This document shows, piece by piece, positions 20,985-28,884 of a stretch of DNA of 64,000 nt. Position numbers and translations under genes: made by a program. This stretch comes from Pseudomonas allokribbensis (GTDB lineage Bacteria > Pseudomonadota > Gammaproteobacteria > Pseudomonadales > Pseudomonadaceae). Location of the stretch: positions 5,619,501 to 5,683,500 of the forward strand of contig NZ_CP062252.1 of the NCBI RefSeq assembly GCF_014863605.1. Reading direction: 5' to 3'. The first letter of the stretch is position 1. Each line of letters starts with the position of its first letter. Under the pieces are notes generated by a model. The model searched no databases. It was not told where the DNA came from and worked only from the letters and a program-made list of their open reading frames with translations.

Positions 20985-21242
20985 ATGACTTATTTGATCG
21001 ATGCCTGGCTGGATCGCCCACACCCTTACCTCAGGATCCTGCATCGGGAAACCGGTGAAGTCTGCGCGGTACTGGAAGAAGAAGCCCTGCACGAGTTGCA
21101 GGATCAAGGGGATCTGGACGTCAGTGGCCTGAGTTCCAGCGAACCGCTGGTGCTCAAGGAGCTGGTGCGCAATCTGTTCCTGTTCTGCTATGCCCGGGCA
21201 TTGCGCCCGACCAGTGAGCTGCATCACAAGATCGAAGTATGA
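20985..21242 (+). CDS. Small conserved protein, probably iron-regulated (PA4570-like)
   Basis: An 85-residue protein starting MTYLIDAWLDRPHPYLRIL, with no signal peptide, membrane segment or Cys cluster; the C-terminal half is helical (LKELVRNLFLFCYARALRP). I prefer the ATG at 20985, which has GGAGACGAG before it, over the one at 20970. From memory the P. aeruginosa gene in this place between ispB and fklB, PA4570, is reported as induced by iron starvation; the Fur box found here supports this. The function is unknown. A perfect hairpin ends the gene. Confidence 0.8.
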   Translation: MTYLIDAWLDRPHPYLRILHRETGEVCAVLEEEALHELQDQGDLDVSGLSSSEPLVLKELVRNLFLFCYARALRPTSELHHKIEV

Positions 21243-21256
21243 GAACGGCGGAGAAA

Positions 21257-21283
21257 CCCTGCACAAGCCACGCTTGTGCAGGG
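21257..21283. terminator. Hairpin between convergent genes
   Basis: A perfect 11-bp stem (21257-21267 with 21273-21283, CCACG loop) lies between the PA4570-like gene and fklB. It lacks a T run on either side, so termination is probable but not certain. Confidence 0.55.
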
Positions 21284-21291
21284 TAACGGGA

Positions 21292-21909
21292 TTACAGAAC
21301 GTCGAGCAGCTCGACGTCGAACACCAGAACGCTGTGCGGCGGGATGCTGCCAACGCCTTGAGCGCCGTAAGCCAGTTCGCTCGGCACGTACAGACGCCAT
21401 TTGCTGCCGGCATTCATCAGTTGCAGGGCTTCGGTCCAGCCGGCGATCACGCCGCCAACCGGGAATTCAGCAGGCTGGCCACGCTCGTAGGAGCTGTCGA
21501 ACACGGTGCCGTCGATCAGCGTGCCGTGGTAGTGAGTACGCACGGTGTCTTCACGGGATGGCTTGGCGCCTTCGCCCTGAGTCAGCACTTCGAATTGCAG
21601 ACCGGAAGCCAGGGTGGTGATGCCGTCTTTCTTGGCGTTTTCAGCCAGGAACGCACGACCTTCGCCAGCGGCGGCTTCAGCCTTGGCAGCGGCTTCGGCT
21701 TGCATGATCTCGCGGATCACTTTGAAGCTGGCGGACAATTCGTCCTGACCCACACGGCTTGGCTTGCCGGCGAATGCGTCGGTCAGACCGGCCAGGATGG
21801 CCTCCAGGCTGACACCCGGTGGCGGGTTGTCGCGCAGCTGGTCACCCAGCTGACGGCCGATACCGTAGCTGACGCGGGTTTCGTCGGTGGACAGATTTAC
21901 TTCGGACAT
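21292..21909 (-). CDS. fklB: FKBP-type peptidyl-prolyl isomerase FklB
   Basis: A 205-residue prolyl isomerase with an N-terminal dimerisation domain and a C-terminal FKBP domain. The ATG at 21909 gives MSEVNLSTDETRVSYGIGRQLGDQL; the frame to 21984 is read-through. The FKBP active-site segments are VRTHYHGTLIDGTVFDSSYERG, FPVGGVIAGWTEALQLM and IPPHSVLVFDVELLDVL. No signal peptide is visible, so it is the cytoplasmic FklB (FKBP22) type, not periplasmic FkpA. PA4572 of P. aeruginosa occupies the same position. Confidence 0.92.
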   Translation of the reverse strand: MSEVNLSTDETRVSYGIGRQLGDQLRDNPPPGVSLEAILAGLTDAFAGKPSRVGQDELSASFKVIREIMQAEAAAKAEAAAGEGRAFLAENAKKDGITTLASGLQFEVLTQGEGAKPSREDTVRTHYHGTLIDGTVFDSSYERGQPAEFPVGGVIAGWTEALQLMNAGSKWRLYVPSELAYGAQGVGSIPPHSVLVFDVELLDVL

Positions 21910-22035
21910 GACACTGCTCCGCTGTGCGGACGGCCTCAGGACATGCCGTGCGTGCACAGCGCGTCCCGGCGCGCCCGGAACCAAAAGGGCGAGCAGACTA
22001 GCACAGTTGTTCCGGCATTGATCAGACCCTCGGGC

Positions 22036-22341
22036 CTACAGTGCCGAGCGCCAGGCCAGCGGGACTTTCAGGCTTTCTTCACCGCTGGCGCCCAGACCGC
22101 ACATTTCATCGTGCACCGAGGTGTGAACGAGATTGAACGGCAGCACCGGAAAGCTGTGCAGCACATCCCGCGCATGCTCCACCGAGCGCAACATCAGCAT
22201 CTTGCCCTGTGGATCACTCAGCGGGTACGCCGCGCCATGCATGCGCGCCTCCAGCAGATAAATGCCGCCCTCCATGGAGATCAGGTTCAACTCATCGACC
22301 TTCTTGGCGATGGCAAACGCATTCAATTCTTGCAGGTTCAT
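22036..22341 (-). CDS. DUF6482 family protein
   Basis: A 101-residue soluble protein with no signal peptide. The segments MNLQELNAFAIAKKVDELNLISMEGG and YLLEARMHGAAYPLSDPQGK, and the later RSVEHARDVLHSFP, fit the DUF6482 family of small Pseudomonas proteins. Function is unknown. It lies between fklB and the UPF0114 membrane protein, all on the minus strand, as in the PA4572-PA4574 region of P. aeruginosa, but the spacing (over 120 bp each side) argues for separate units. Confidence 0.75.
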   Translation of the reverse strand: MNLQELNAFAIAKKVDELNLISMEGGIYLLEARMHGAAYPLSDPQGKMLMLRSVEHARDVLHSFPVLPFNLVHTSVHDEMCGLGASGEESLKVPLAWRSAL

Positions 22342-22420
22342 GAACGCACCTCACGCAGTGGCGAGCCGGGACGCCTACAGGGATATGCTTCGGCGCTACA
22401 AAGCACAAGCCATAAACGAC

Positions 22421-22457
22421 ACCGCCCGTCTGTTTCGCAACAGACGGGCGGTTTTGT
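22421..22457. terminator. Strong hairpin downstream of the UPF0114 gene
   Basis: A perfect 14-bp stem (22421-22434 with 22439-22452) around TCGC lies 25 bp past the stop of the gene ending at 22477. The T-rich side is on the plus strand, so it may act on both strands. Confidence 0.7.
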
Positions 22458-22476
22458 TACAGCCTTTGACAACTCA

Positions 22477-22965
22477 TCAGTGCTTGGTGAGTTTGTCCAG
22501 ATAACCCATGGCAAACGCCGAGATCACGAAAGTCATGTGGATGATCACGTACCACATCAGATGCTCGGGATCGACGTTCTTGGCATCCATGAAGATCCGC
22601 AGCAGATGGATCGAGGAAATCGCCACGATCGACGCCGCCACTTTCATTTTCAGCGACGAGGAGTCCATGGTGCCCAGCCAGCTGAGCTTCTCTTTGCCTT
22701 CGTCGATGTTCAGCTCGGACACGAAGTTCTCGTAGCCGGAAATCATCACCATCACCAGCAAACCGCCCACCAGCGCCATGTCGATCAGCGACAGCAGCAC
22801 CAGAATCAGCTCGGACTCGGCCATGGAGAACACGTTGGGAATGACATGAAACACTTCCTGGAAGAATTTCAATGCCAGCGCCAGCAGCCCGAGAGACAGC
22901 CCGATATAGATCGGCGCCAGCAGCCAGCGCGAGGCGTACATTGCATTTTCGATAAAGCGTTCCAT
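22477..22965 (-). CDS. UPF0114 (YqhA-like) inner-membrane protein
   Basis: A 162-residue protein with four hydrophobic helices: one near residues 12-34, one around [29 protein letters not shown], one at [19 protein letters not shown] and one at [18 protein letters not shown]. The start [23 protein letters not shown] is typical of the UPF0114/TIGR00645 family. Function is unknown; the family is widespread in proteobacteria. It diverges from the 609-residue lipoprotein gene. Confidence 0.88.
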   Translation of the reverse strand: MERFIENAMYASRWLLAPIYIGLSLGLLALALKFFQEVFHVIPNVFSMAESELILVLLSLIDMALVGGLLVMVMISGYENFVSELNIDEGKEKLSWLGTMDSSSLKMKVAASIVAISSIHLLRIFMDAKNVDPEHLMWYVIIHMTFVISAFAMGYLDKLTKH

Positions 22966-23127
22966 TGACTCTCACACAAGGGGGGTTGTAATCGGCGGCG
23001 AGTATACCAGTCCCCCATGACAGCCAGAAACCGCCCGGAAATCCGCTACCTGCGTGTGTGTGACAAAGTTTTTCTGCTAGTGTCCAAACCATTGACAGCC
23101 CAGCGACAGTGGACAGGACGACTGGAA

Positions 23128-24957
23128 ATGGATGTGCGATTGCCGTTAACGACTGCCGGAATTTGCTTCGCCCTGATGATCGGCGGCTGCTCGCCCGGTG
23201 AGGAAAAACACCCGCTCAGCCTCGAAGAAAAGACTGCACAGTTCGAACAGTCCCTGGACGCGATCACCGACCCGAAACTCAAGGATGCCGTGACCGAACT
23301 TGGCGGCTCGTTACTGCTGCTGGAGCGCGCGCAGCAACGACTCGACAACAAACCGCCCAGAACCGAATACGGCGAAGACGCCCTCGGTGTACTCAAGCAT
23401 TACCCGACGCCTCAGGCGCTGGTCGACACCTTCATCAACGGCCTGTTCGTGCTGCACAAGGATGCCAGCTCCGACTACCTCACCGACCTGCAACCGGTGT
23501 TCCCCTTCAACCTCAACATTCCCGGCGGGTTCCTGTTCCCCCACGGCGTGGAATGGCAATCGGTGACCCTGAGCAACAAGCGGGTGATCACCTACCAGCC
23601 GGAATGGTCGGAAACCGATCCGGGCATTCAGTTGAGCCCGTCCAGTTCCAACGTCACCAACCCCGATGACCTGACCGTGACCTACCCGTTCATCGAAGGC
23701 CTGGATGTCGACAAGAAAACTCGGCCGCGCCCCGTGAGCCTGCAAGGCCAGGTTGAAGTCATCGCCCCGAAACGCCTGCACAGTTTCGACCTGGGCAAAA
23801 AGGACATTGGCCAGACCCGAACCGACGCCAACCTCAGCGTGACCCTGCTGAAGCTGGAAAAGAACTACGCCGAAGTCGAGTTCAGCAACAGCCTGCCGCT
23901 AGCCCCGGAAGTCGCCAACACCCCGCTCAATCCGCTGATCGTCCAGGCCCGCGACACGACCGGCCAGTACCTGGTGCGCGCCGGCGCCATCAACGAGAGC
24001 CCCGAGCAGGTCGGCTTCTATCAAAAACAACTGGTGCACCTGCAACAGCAAAAAGCCTGGAGCGAAGCACTGGAAAAACAGCTGAACGACGATCAGCACG
24101 CCTTCGAGCAACAGCATCCGCGCCGCTACAACAAGGTGTACTTCAACGGCCCGATCGATACCCTCGAAGTCAGCGTTCTGGACTTTTCCGAAGCCACCGT
24201 CACCCGTAAGCCACTGGACCTGCCGGTCCGCGAGTTCGACTCGCACACCACGGCGAAAACCGTGCAACCGCTGGATCTGGCGATCACCGTCTACGACGAC
24301 CAGGCGCCCAACTGGCTCAAAGGTGCGTCACTGACCGAGGACGAGCTGAAAAAAAGCATCCATATCCGCCAGTCAGTGGAGGAGCCCAGTGCCGCGCGCA
24401 TCGAGTTCGATCACCGCAAAACCTTCAATGACGAACTGCTGGGCGACGACCTGGCCCCCGGCGAAAGCCCGGTGACGTTCTTCACTGAAAAACACAACGG
24501 CAAGCTGGACGAACCGATCGAATTGCCGGCCGAGGCGTATCAGGTGGATCCGTTGCAAGCGACCATCACCTATGACTTGAACCTGTTCCCGGAAACCCCG
24601 GCGATTGCCGTCGGCTCGATGCCGCTGTTTCTGGCCACGGTGGAGAAGCAGGCCTTCGAAGCCAAGGCGTTGCCCAAAGGCCTGGAAATCAGGAACAACG
24701 CACTGGTGGTGGATCTGAAACTGTTCCCGGCCAACGAATGGCGATTCTTCGTCAAGGACGACAGTGGCAACTACCTGAAACAGATTCTTTCGGTCAGCCA
24801 CGACACGAGCGCAGAAGGCCCGGCGCTGTTCGGCGTGCATTATTTCTACGGCCGCCCGACGCACGTGGAAACCTATCAGCGAACCGACCTCGCCACCGTG
24901 CAGTACGGCTTTGAGGTCAAACTCGACAAGGCCCACACACAAGGTGCTGCGCCATGA
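23128..24957 (+). CDS. Large uncharacterised lipoprotein
   Basis: A 609-residue protein I cannot assign to a named family. The ATG at 23128 is chosen because it gives MDVRLPLTTAGICFALMIGGC, a signal peptide with lipobox IGGC; the frame upstream to 23017 lacks such logic. The mature part starts SPGEEKHPLSLEEKTAQFEQ, has a helical N-terminal region and then alternates short beta-like stretches with charged linkers. The Lys/Asp/Glu content is high and there are no Cys clusters or enzyme motifs I recognise. After the lipobox the residue at +2 is Ser, which predicts sorting to the outer membrane. Its 3' end is 10 bp from a convergent small gene. Confidence 0.75.
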   Translation: MDVRLPLTTAGICFALMIGGCSPGEEKHPLSLEEKTAQFEQSLDAITDPKLKDAVTELGGSLLLLERAQQRLDNKPPRTEYGEDALGVLKHYPTPQALVDTFINGLFVLHKDASSDYLTDLQPVFPFNLNIPGGFLFPHGVEWQSVTLSNKRVITYQPEWSETDPGIQLSPSSSNVTNPDDLTVTYPFIEGLDVDKKTRPRPVSLQGQVEVIAPKRLHSFDLGKKDIGQTRTDANLSVTLLKLEKNYAEVEFSNSLPLAPEVANTPLNPLIVQARDTTGQYLVRAGAINESPEQVGFYQKQLVHLQQQKAWSEALEKQLNDDQHAFEQQHPRRYNKVYFNGPIDTLEVSVLDFSEATVTRKPLDLPVREFDSHTTAKTVQPLDLAITVYDDQAPNWLKGASLTEDELKKSIHIRQSVEEPSAARIEFDHRKTFNDELLGDDLAPGESPVTFFTEKHNGKLDEPIELPAEAYQVDPLQATITYDLNLFPETPAIAVGSMPLFLATVEKQAFEAKALPKGLEIRNNALVVDLKLFPANEWRFFVKDDSGNYLKQILSVSHDTSAEGPALFGVHYFYGRPTHVETYQRTDLATVQYGFEVKLDKAHTQGAAP

Positions 24958-24967
24958 TCGGCGCTAG

Positions 24968-25297
24968 CTAGTGGTCAAAAACGCCGATGCTGCGCCCACG
25001 TCCACCGTTGATCTGCCGTAGCTGGGCTTGCAGGTGCAAAGACCAGATCTGCGGATCATTGGCCAGCTCGTAGCCGTGCATCGTCAGGCTTTCGACGATG
25101 GTATCGAGGATCGATTCGGCGGCGATCGGCCCATGAAACGGGCCCTGAGCCTTGATGGCGGAAGGTTGTTCACCGGCCATGCCGGCGGCGAAGAGCAATG
25201 TCCACATGCCGTTATCGCCGGCCAACGGCTTGATGGCGCATTCGATACGGGTCACGAGACCCAGGCACTGACGGGTGAGGCAGAGGTTGCGCGACAT
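24968..25297 (-). CDS. Conserved hypothetical protein (PA4575-like position)
   Basis: A 109-residue soluble protein of unknown function. The N-terminus MSRNLCLTRQCLGLVTRIEC holds three Cys within 20 residues, and the C-terminal half has ILDTIVESLTMHGYELANDPQIWSLHLQAQLRQI. It lies immediately downstream of the Lon-like protease on the same strand, but a terminator separates them. In P. aeruginosa PA4575 is the gene next to the same protease; I assign correspondence by position only. Confidence 0.65.
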   Translation of the reverse strand: MSRNLCLTRQCLGLVTRIECAIKPLAGDNGMWTLLFAAGMAGEQPSAIKAQGPFHGPIAAESILDTIVESLTMHGYELANDPQIWSLHLQAQLRQINGGRGRSIGVFDH

Positions 25298-25325
25298 GGC
25301 GGCGACCCTCGGTAAAGCCGGTGTT

Positions 25326-25345
25326 CAGCCCTTGCTGAAGGGCTG
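25326..25345. promoter_or_regulatory. Hairpin in the leader of the gene starting at 25297
   Basis: A perfect 8-bp stem (25326-25333 with 25338-25345) lies 28 bp upstream of the gene on the minus strand. It could be an mRNA leader structure. The rest of 25298-25496 shows no convincing gene. Confidence 0.35.
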
Positions 25346-25496
25346 TTTCGATCCCGTGATACTGTCGATGTCCTTGAGCAGAGAATAGAAGAAAAGTCCG
25401 CTGCGCAAGCCGCACAGAACCAGAAGGCGCCGAATGGTCATTGTGTGAATATTGACGCCAGAGTGATGGCACTTTTGCCGACGTTCGCGACAAAAC

Positions 25497-25528
25497 AAAA
25501 TGGGAGCACAAGGCTCCCATTTTTTTGA
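25497..25528 (-). terminator. Terminator of the Lon-like protease gene
   Basis: TGGGAGC (25501-25507) pairs with GCTCCCA (25513-25519) around a five-base loop, with A run on one side and seven T on the other, so it can work on either strand. It lies 15-40 bp past the protease stop. Confidence 0.85.
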
Positions 25529-25540
25529 CTGCAGCCTGAC

Positions 25541-27979
25541 TTAAGCTGGTTTGGCCTCGACCAGCGCCTCCTGCGCCAGTTCTTTCTCGGCTTCTTTCAG
25601 GTCTTCTTCGCTGATCATCTCGGCAATCACCCGCAGACGCTCCACCACCCGTGCGTTGACGCTACCTTCCGGGAATTCGCCCTCTTCGTTCGGCTCACCG
25701 GCAGGCTCGCCCACCAGCAGGCTCAACGCTTCGTCCGCCTGACGCACCGCGTAAACGTGGAACTGCCCTGCGCGCACCGCCGCCAACACCTTTTCATCAA
25801 GCATCAGCGTGGCCACGTTGGCTTGCGGAATGATCGCGCCCTGCTCGCCCGTCAGCCCGCGTGCTTCGCAGAGGCGGAAGAAGCCTTCGATCTTCTCGTT
25901 GACCCCGCCCACCGCCTGCACTTCACCGAACTGGTTGATCGAACCGGTGATCGCAAAGCATTGCTTGAGCGGGGTTTTCGACAAGGCCGAAATCAGCGTG
26001 CAGGCCTCGCCCAGGGACGCACTGTCGCCATCGACGTAACCGTAGGATTGCTCCAGCGCGATGCTCGCGGAAATCGCCAGCGGGAATTCCTGGGCGTAAC
26101 GGCTGCCCAGATACCCGGTGAGGATCATCACGCCCTTGGAGTGGATCGGCTGACCGAGGTTGACCTCACGCTCGATGTCGACGATGCCGCTGCCGCCCGG
26201 GTACACCGTGGCGGAAATCCGCGCCGGCACACCGAACGCCGAGTCGCCGACTTCGAGCACGGTCAGGCCGTTGCACTTGCCGACCGCCGCGCCATCGGTG
26301 TCGATCAGGATGATCCCCGCCAGCATGTCGTCGAGAATTCGCGCCGACACCCGCCCGGTGCGAGTGGCCTTGGCCTTCAGGGCGCGCTCGATGTGGCCGG
26401 CGTCGGTCATTTCATCGTTGGCCAGATGCCGAATGAAATCCGCCTCGCTGACCAGCTGGAACAGATCGCCGATCCGCGCCGACAAACGCCCCTGGTGCTC
26501 GGCCAGACGCGCACTGTAGGTCGCCAGACGCGCCACCGCGTCGGCGGTCAGCGGCGCCATGCCTTCTTCCGAAGTACGGGTTTTCAGCAACTGGGCGAAC
26601 TGCTCCAGGCTTTCGTCGACCATCGGGATGTCTTCGTCGAAATCCACCAGGACGCGGAACATCTCCTGGAAGTCCGGATCGAGATCCTGCAACGTGTAAT
26701 ACAGCGACCGCGCACCGATGATGATGACTTTGACATTCAACGGAATGAACTGCGGATTGAGCGTCACGGTAGCGAAACGGCCCATCTCGCCCAGTGGCGA
26801 TTCCATTTTCAGCTTGCGCGATTGCAGGGCGCGCTTGAGCGCATCCCACACGAACGGCTCGCCGAGCATTTTTTCCGCTTCAAGGATCAGGAAACCACCG
26901 TTGGCGCGGTGCAGCGCACCCGGACGCAACTGGCGATACGTGGTGTAGAGCGCACCCTGATCGGTGGTGTATTCGATACGACCGAACAGGTTTTCATACG
27001 TCGGATGCGGCTCGAACACCACCGGCGCACCGCCGCTGCTCGGATGCCCGACCACCAGACTCGGCGCGTATTGCTCTTCCAGCAGCTTGCGTGCGACCGC
27101 ATCGGTCTTGCTGTCATCGACCAGTTGCTCGACCACGGTTTTCAGCAGGTAAACCTGCACGGCTTGCAGGTAACCGCAGACCGCCGCGTTTTCCGCGTAC
27201 TTTTCCGACAGCGGCGAAAGCAATGGTTGCAGGGCCAACGTGATGGTTTCTTCGTTGAGCTGGCGCAACTGATTGCTCGACTCGCGCTTCCATTGCGGCA
27301 GGCTCGCGAGTTCTTCGTTCAAGCGTTCTTCGAGGCCGGAAATGTCCTCGTGGAAACGCTCGCGCTCGGCTTCCGGCAGTTGGGCGAATTCGGCCTCGTC
27401 CAGCGCCTTGCCTTCGAGCATCGGCGTGAACGCGATGTTGCTGCTGTCGCGGTAAAGGGCGACGTCTTTTTCCAGGGCCAGACGCTCGATGATGTCCAGC
27501 GCCTTGTCGTAGCGCTGGTTGAAGGCGCGGTCGATGGCACTTTTCTTCTGCTGGTAGGACGGGTGTTCGAACACGGCGGGAAAAGTCGACAGCAAGTTGT
27601 CGATCAAGCCGTTGATGTCACCGATGAACGCAGCGGCAGTGCCCGACGGCAACTCCAGGGCGCGAGGTTCGCGCGGTTCATCGAAATTGTTGACATAGAC
27701 CCAGTCCGCCGGGGTCTGCAGGCGCTTGCCTTCGGCCTTCAGGTAGCGTTTGACGAACGAGAAACGGCCGGTGCCGGGCTCGCCCATGACGAATACGTTG
27801 TAACCGGGGCGTGGCATGGCCACACCGAACTGCAAGGCTTCGACCGCACGTTCCTGGCCAAGCACACCGCGAAAGGGCTCCAGATCATTGGTGGTAGTGA
27901 AGCTGAACTGTTCAGCGGAAAACGGACGGGTCAGCGCTTCGGGCGCTAGACGCAAGCTGGCAGCAACAGGATCAGGCAT
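25541..27979 (-). CDS. Lon-related protease (LonB/YcbZ-like, AAA_32 + S16)
   Basis: An 812-residue Lon-family protein of the YcbZ/PA4576 type. The C-terminal S16 protease domain is complete: catalytic Ser653 in DGDSASLGE and Lys696 in VNEKIEG, 43 residues apart as in E. coli Lon. The N-terminal AAA-like region has a degenerate Walker A (GEPGTGRF, 66-73, Arg for Lys) and a weak Walker B (GGFLILEAEKM). A coiled-coil-rich insert (about residues 190-240) replaces the Lon N-domain. Substrates are unknown. No membrane segment is seen, unlike archaeal LonB. The 320 bp upstream (27980-28300) carry no gene I can support. Confidence 0.9.
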   Translation of the reverse strand: MPDPVAASLRLAPEALTRPFSAEQFSFTTTNDLEPFRGVLGQERAVEALQFGVAMPRPGYNVFVMGEPGTGRFSFVKRYLKAEGKRLQTPADWVYVNNFDEPREPRALELPSGTAAAFIGDINGLIDNLLSTFPAVFEHPSYQQKKSAIDRAFNQRYDKALDIIERLALEKDVALYRDSSNIAFTPMLEGKALDEAEFAQLPEAERERFHEDISGLEERLNEELASLPQWKRESSNQLRQLNEETITLALQPLLSPLSEKYAENAAVCGYLQAVQVYLLKTVVEQLVDDSKTDAVARKLLEEQYAPSLVVGHPSSGGAPVVFEPHPTYENLFGRIEYTTDQGALYTTYRQLRPGALHRANGGFLILEAEKMLGEPFVWDALKRALQSRKLKMESPLGEMGRFATVTLNPQFIPLNVKVIIIGARSLYYTLQDLDPDFQEMFRVLVDFDEDIPMVDESLEQFAQLLKTRTSEEGMAPLTADAVARLATYSARLAEHQGRLSARIGDLFQLVSEADFIRHLANDEMTDAGHIERALKAKATRTGRVSARILDDMLAGIILIDTDGAAVGKCNGLTVLEVGDSAFGVPARISATVYPGGSGIVDIEREVNLGQPIHSKGVMILTGYLGSRYAQEFPLAISASIALEQSYGYVDGDSASLGEACTLISALSKTPLKQCFAITGSINQFGEVQAVGGVNEKIEGFFRLCEARGLTGEQGAIIPQANVATLMLDEKVLAAVRAGQFHVYAVRQADEALSLLVGEPAGEPNEEGEFPEGSVNARVVERLRVIAEMISEEDLKEAEKELAQEALVEAKPA

Positions 27980-28300
27980 CGGGCTTCCTTAACAATCAGG
28001 CGGGGCAGATAGCGGCATTCTGGCGCTGCCCGTGCCCCACTGGCAAGGCGCGCCACACGACAAAGCATAGACAACCGGCCAACCCCGCGGCCGGGCCCAT
28101 GGAACCGGGGTTTATTCCAAATATTGTGCAAAAAATCACGGAACCGCCGGAACGTGCCTAAACTCCAAACTGCGCGGCTGGAACTAATACCGGCCCACTG
28201 GCGCCACAAGGTCTGTACGAAAAATCGCCAAGCGGCGTTTTTCGGTAGAGAGCGGGGCCAGAACCCTGTCCATTGGTATGCACACAAAGAGAACAAAGCT

Positions 28301-28789
28301 ATGAAACGGATTCTTCTCGGTACTCTCTTCACCGTTGTATCACTCAACGCCATGGCTCAGGCGCCAGGCGGTCCGGATTGCGGTTGGGGCAACATGCTGT
28401 TCGAAGGTCAGCGTGGCACCCCGGCTCACTTCCTGGCATCCACCACTAACGGCACCTCCGGCAACGCGACGTTCGGCATGACTTCCGGCACCAACGGTTG
28501 CTCCACCAACGCGTCGCTGACCTATGGCGGCAAATCCTGGTTTGCCATGAATGGCATGATGAACGAGCTGTCCGAAGACATGGCAAAAGGCAACGGCGAA
28601 GCGCTGACGACCTATGCCGTGGTACTGGGCGTGGCGCCGGAAGACCGTGCGCACTTCGCCGCCGTCACTCACGAGCACTTCCAGCAGATCTTCAGCAAGG
28701 CTGACGTGACCGCCGAAGACGTGCATACCAACACCCTGGCCGTCCTGAAAGCAGACCCTCGTCTGGCCAAGTACGCGACTCAGGCTTAA
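28301..28789 (+). CDS. DUF3015 family exported protein
   Basis: A 162-residue exported protein. The ATG at 28301 gives MKRILLGTLFTVVSLNAMAQAPGG with a signal peptide cut after AMA. The mature N-terminus CGWGNMLFEGQRGTPAHFLASTTNGTSGN is the hallmark of DUF3015. Two Cys (DCGWG and NGCSTN) suit the periplasm. Function unknown. It has its own terminator and precedes the DUF4105 gene by under 100 bp. Confidence 0.85.
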   Translation: MKRILLGTLFTVVSLNAMAQAPGGPDCGWGNMLFEGQRGTPAHFLASTTNGTSGNATFGMTSGTNGCSTNASLTYGGKSWFAMNGMMNELSEDMAKGNGEALTTYAVVLGVAPEDRAHFAAVTHEHFQQIFSKADVTAEDVHTNTLAVLKADPRLAKYATQA

Positions 28790-28799
28790 GCTCGACCCC

Positions 28800-28835
28800 A
28801 CCCGCTTCTTTCGGGAAGCGGGTTTTGTTTTTTCG
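28800..28835 (+). terminator. Rho-independent terminator of the DUF3015 gene
   Basis: CCCGCTTC (28801-28808) pairs with GAAGCGGG (28815-28822), followed by a T-rich run, 10 bp after the stop. Confidence 0.9.
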
Positions 28836-28884
28836 GCCCGCCCCTCCTTGGGTCTTTTGTTTCTTTCGACTTAAGTTGCCACCT

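Noticed and set aside
20985..21242. ATG at 20970 as start of the iron-linked gene
   Set aside because: It lacks a ribosome site, while the ATG at 20985 has GGAGACGAG at proper distance.
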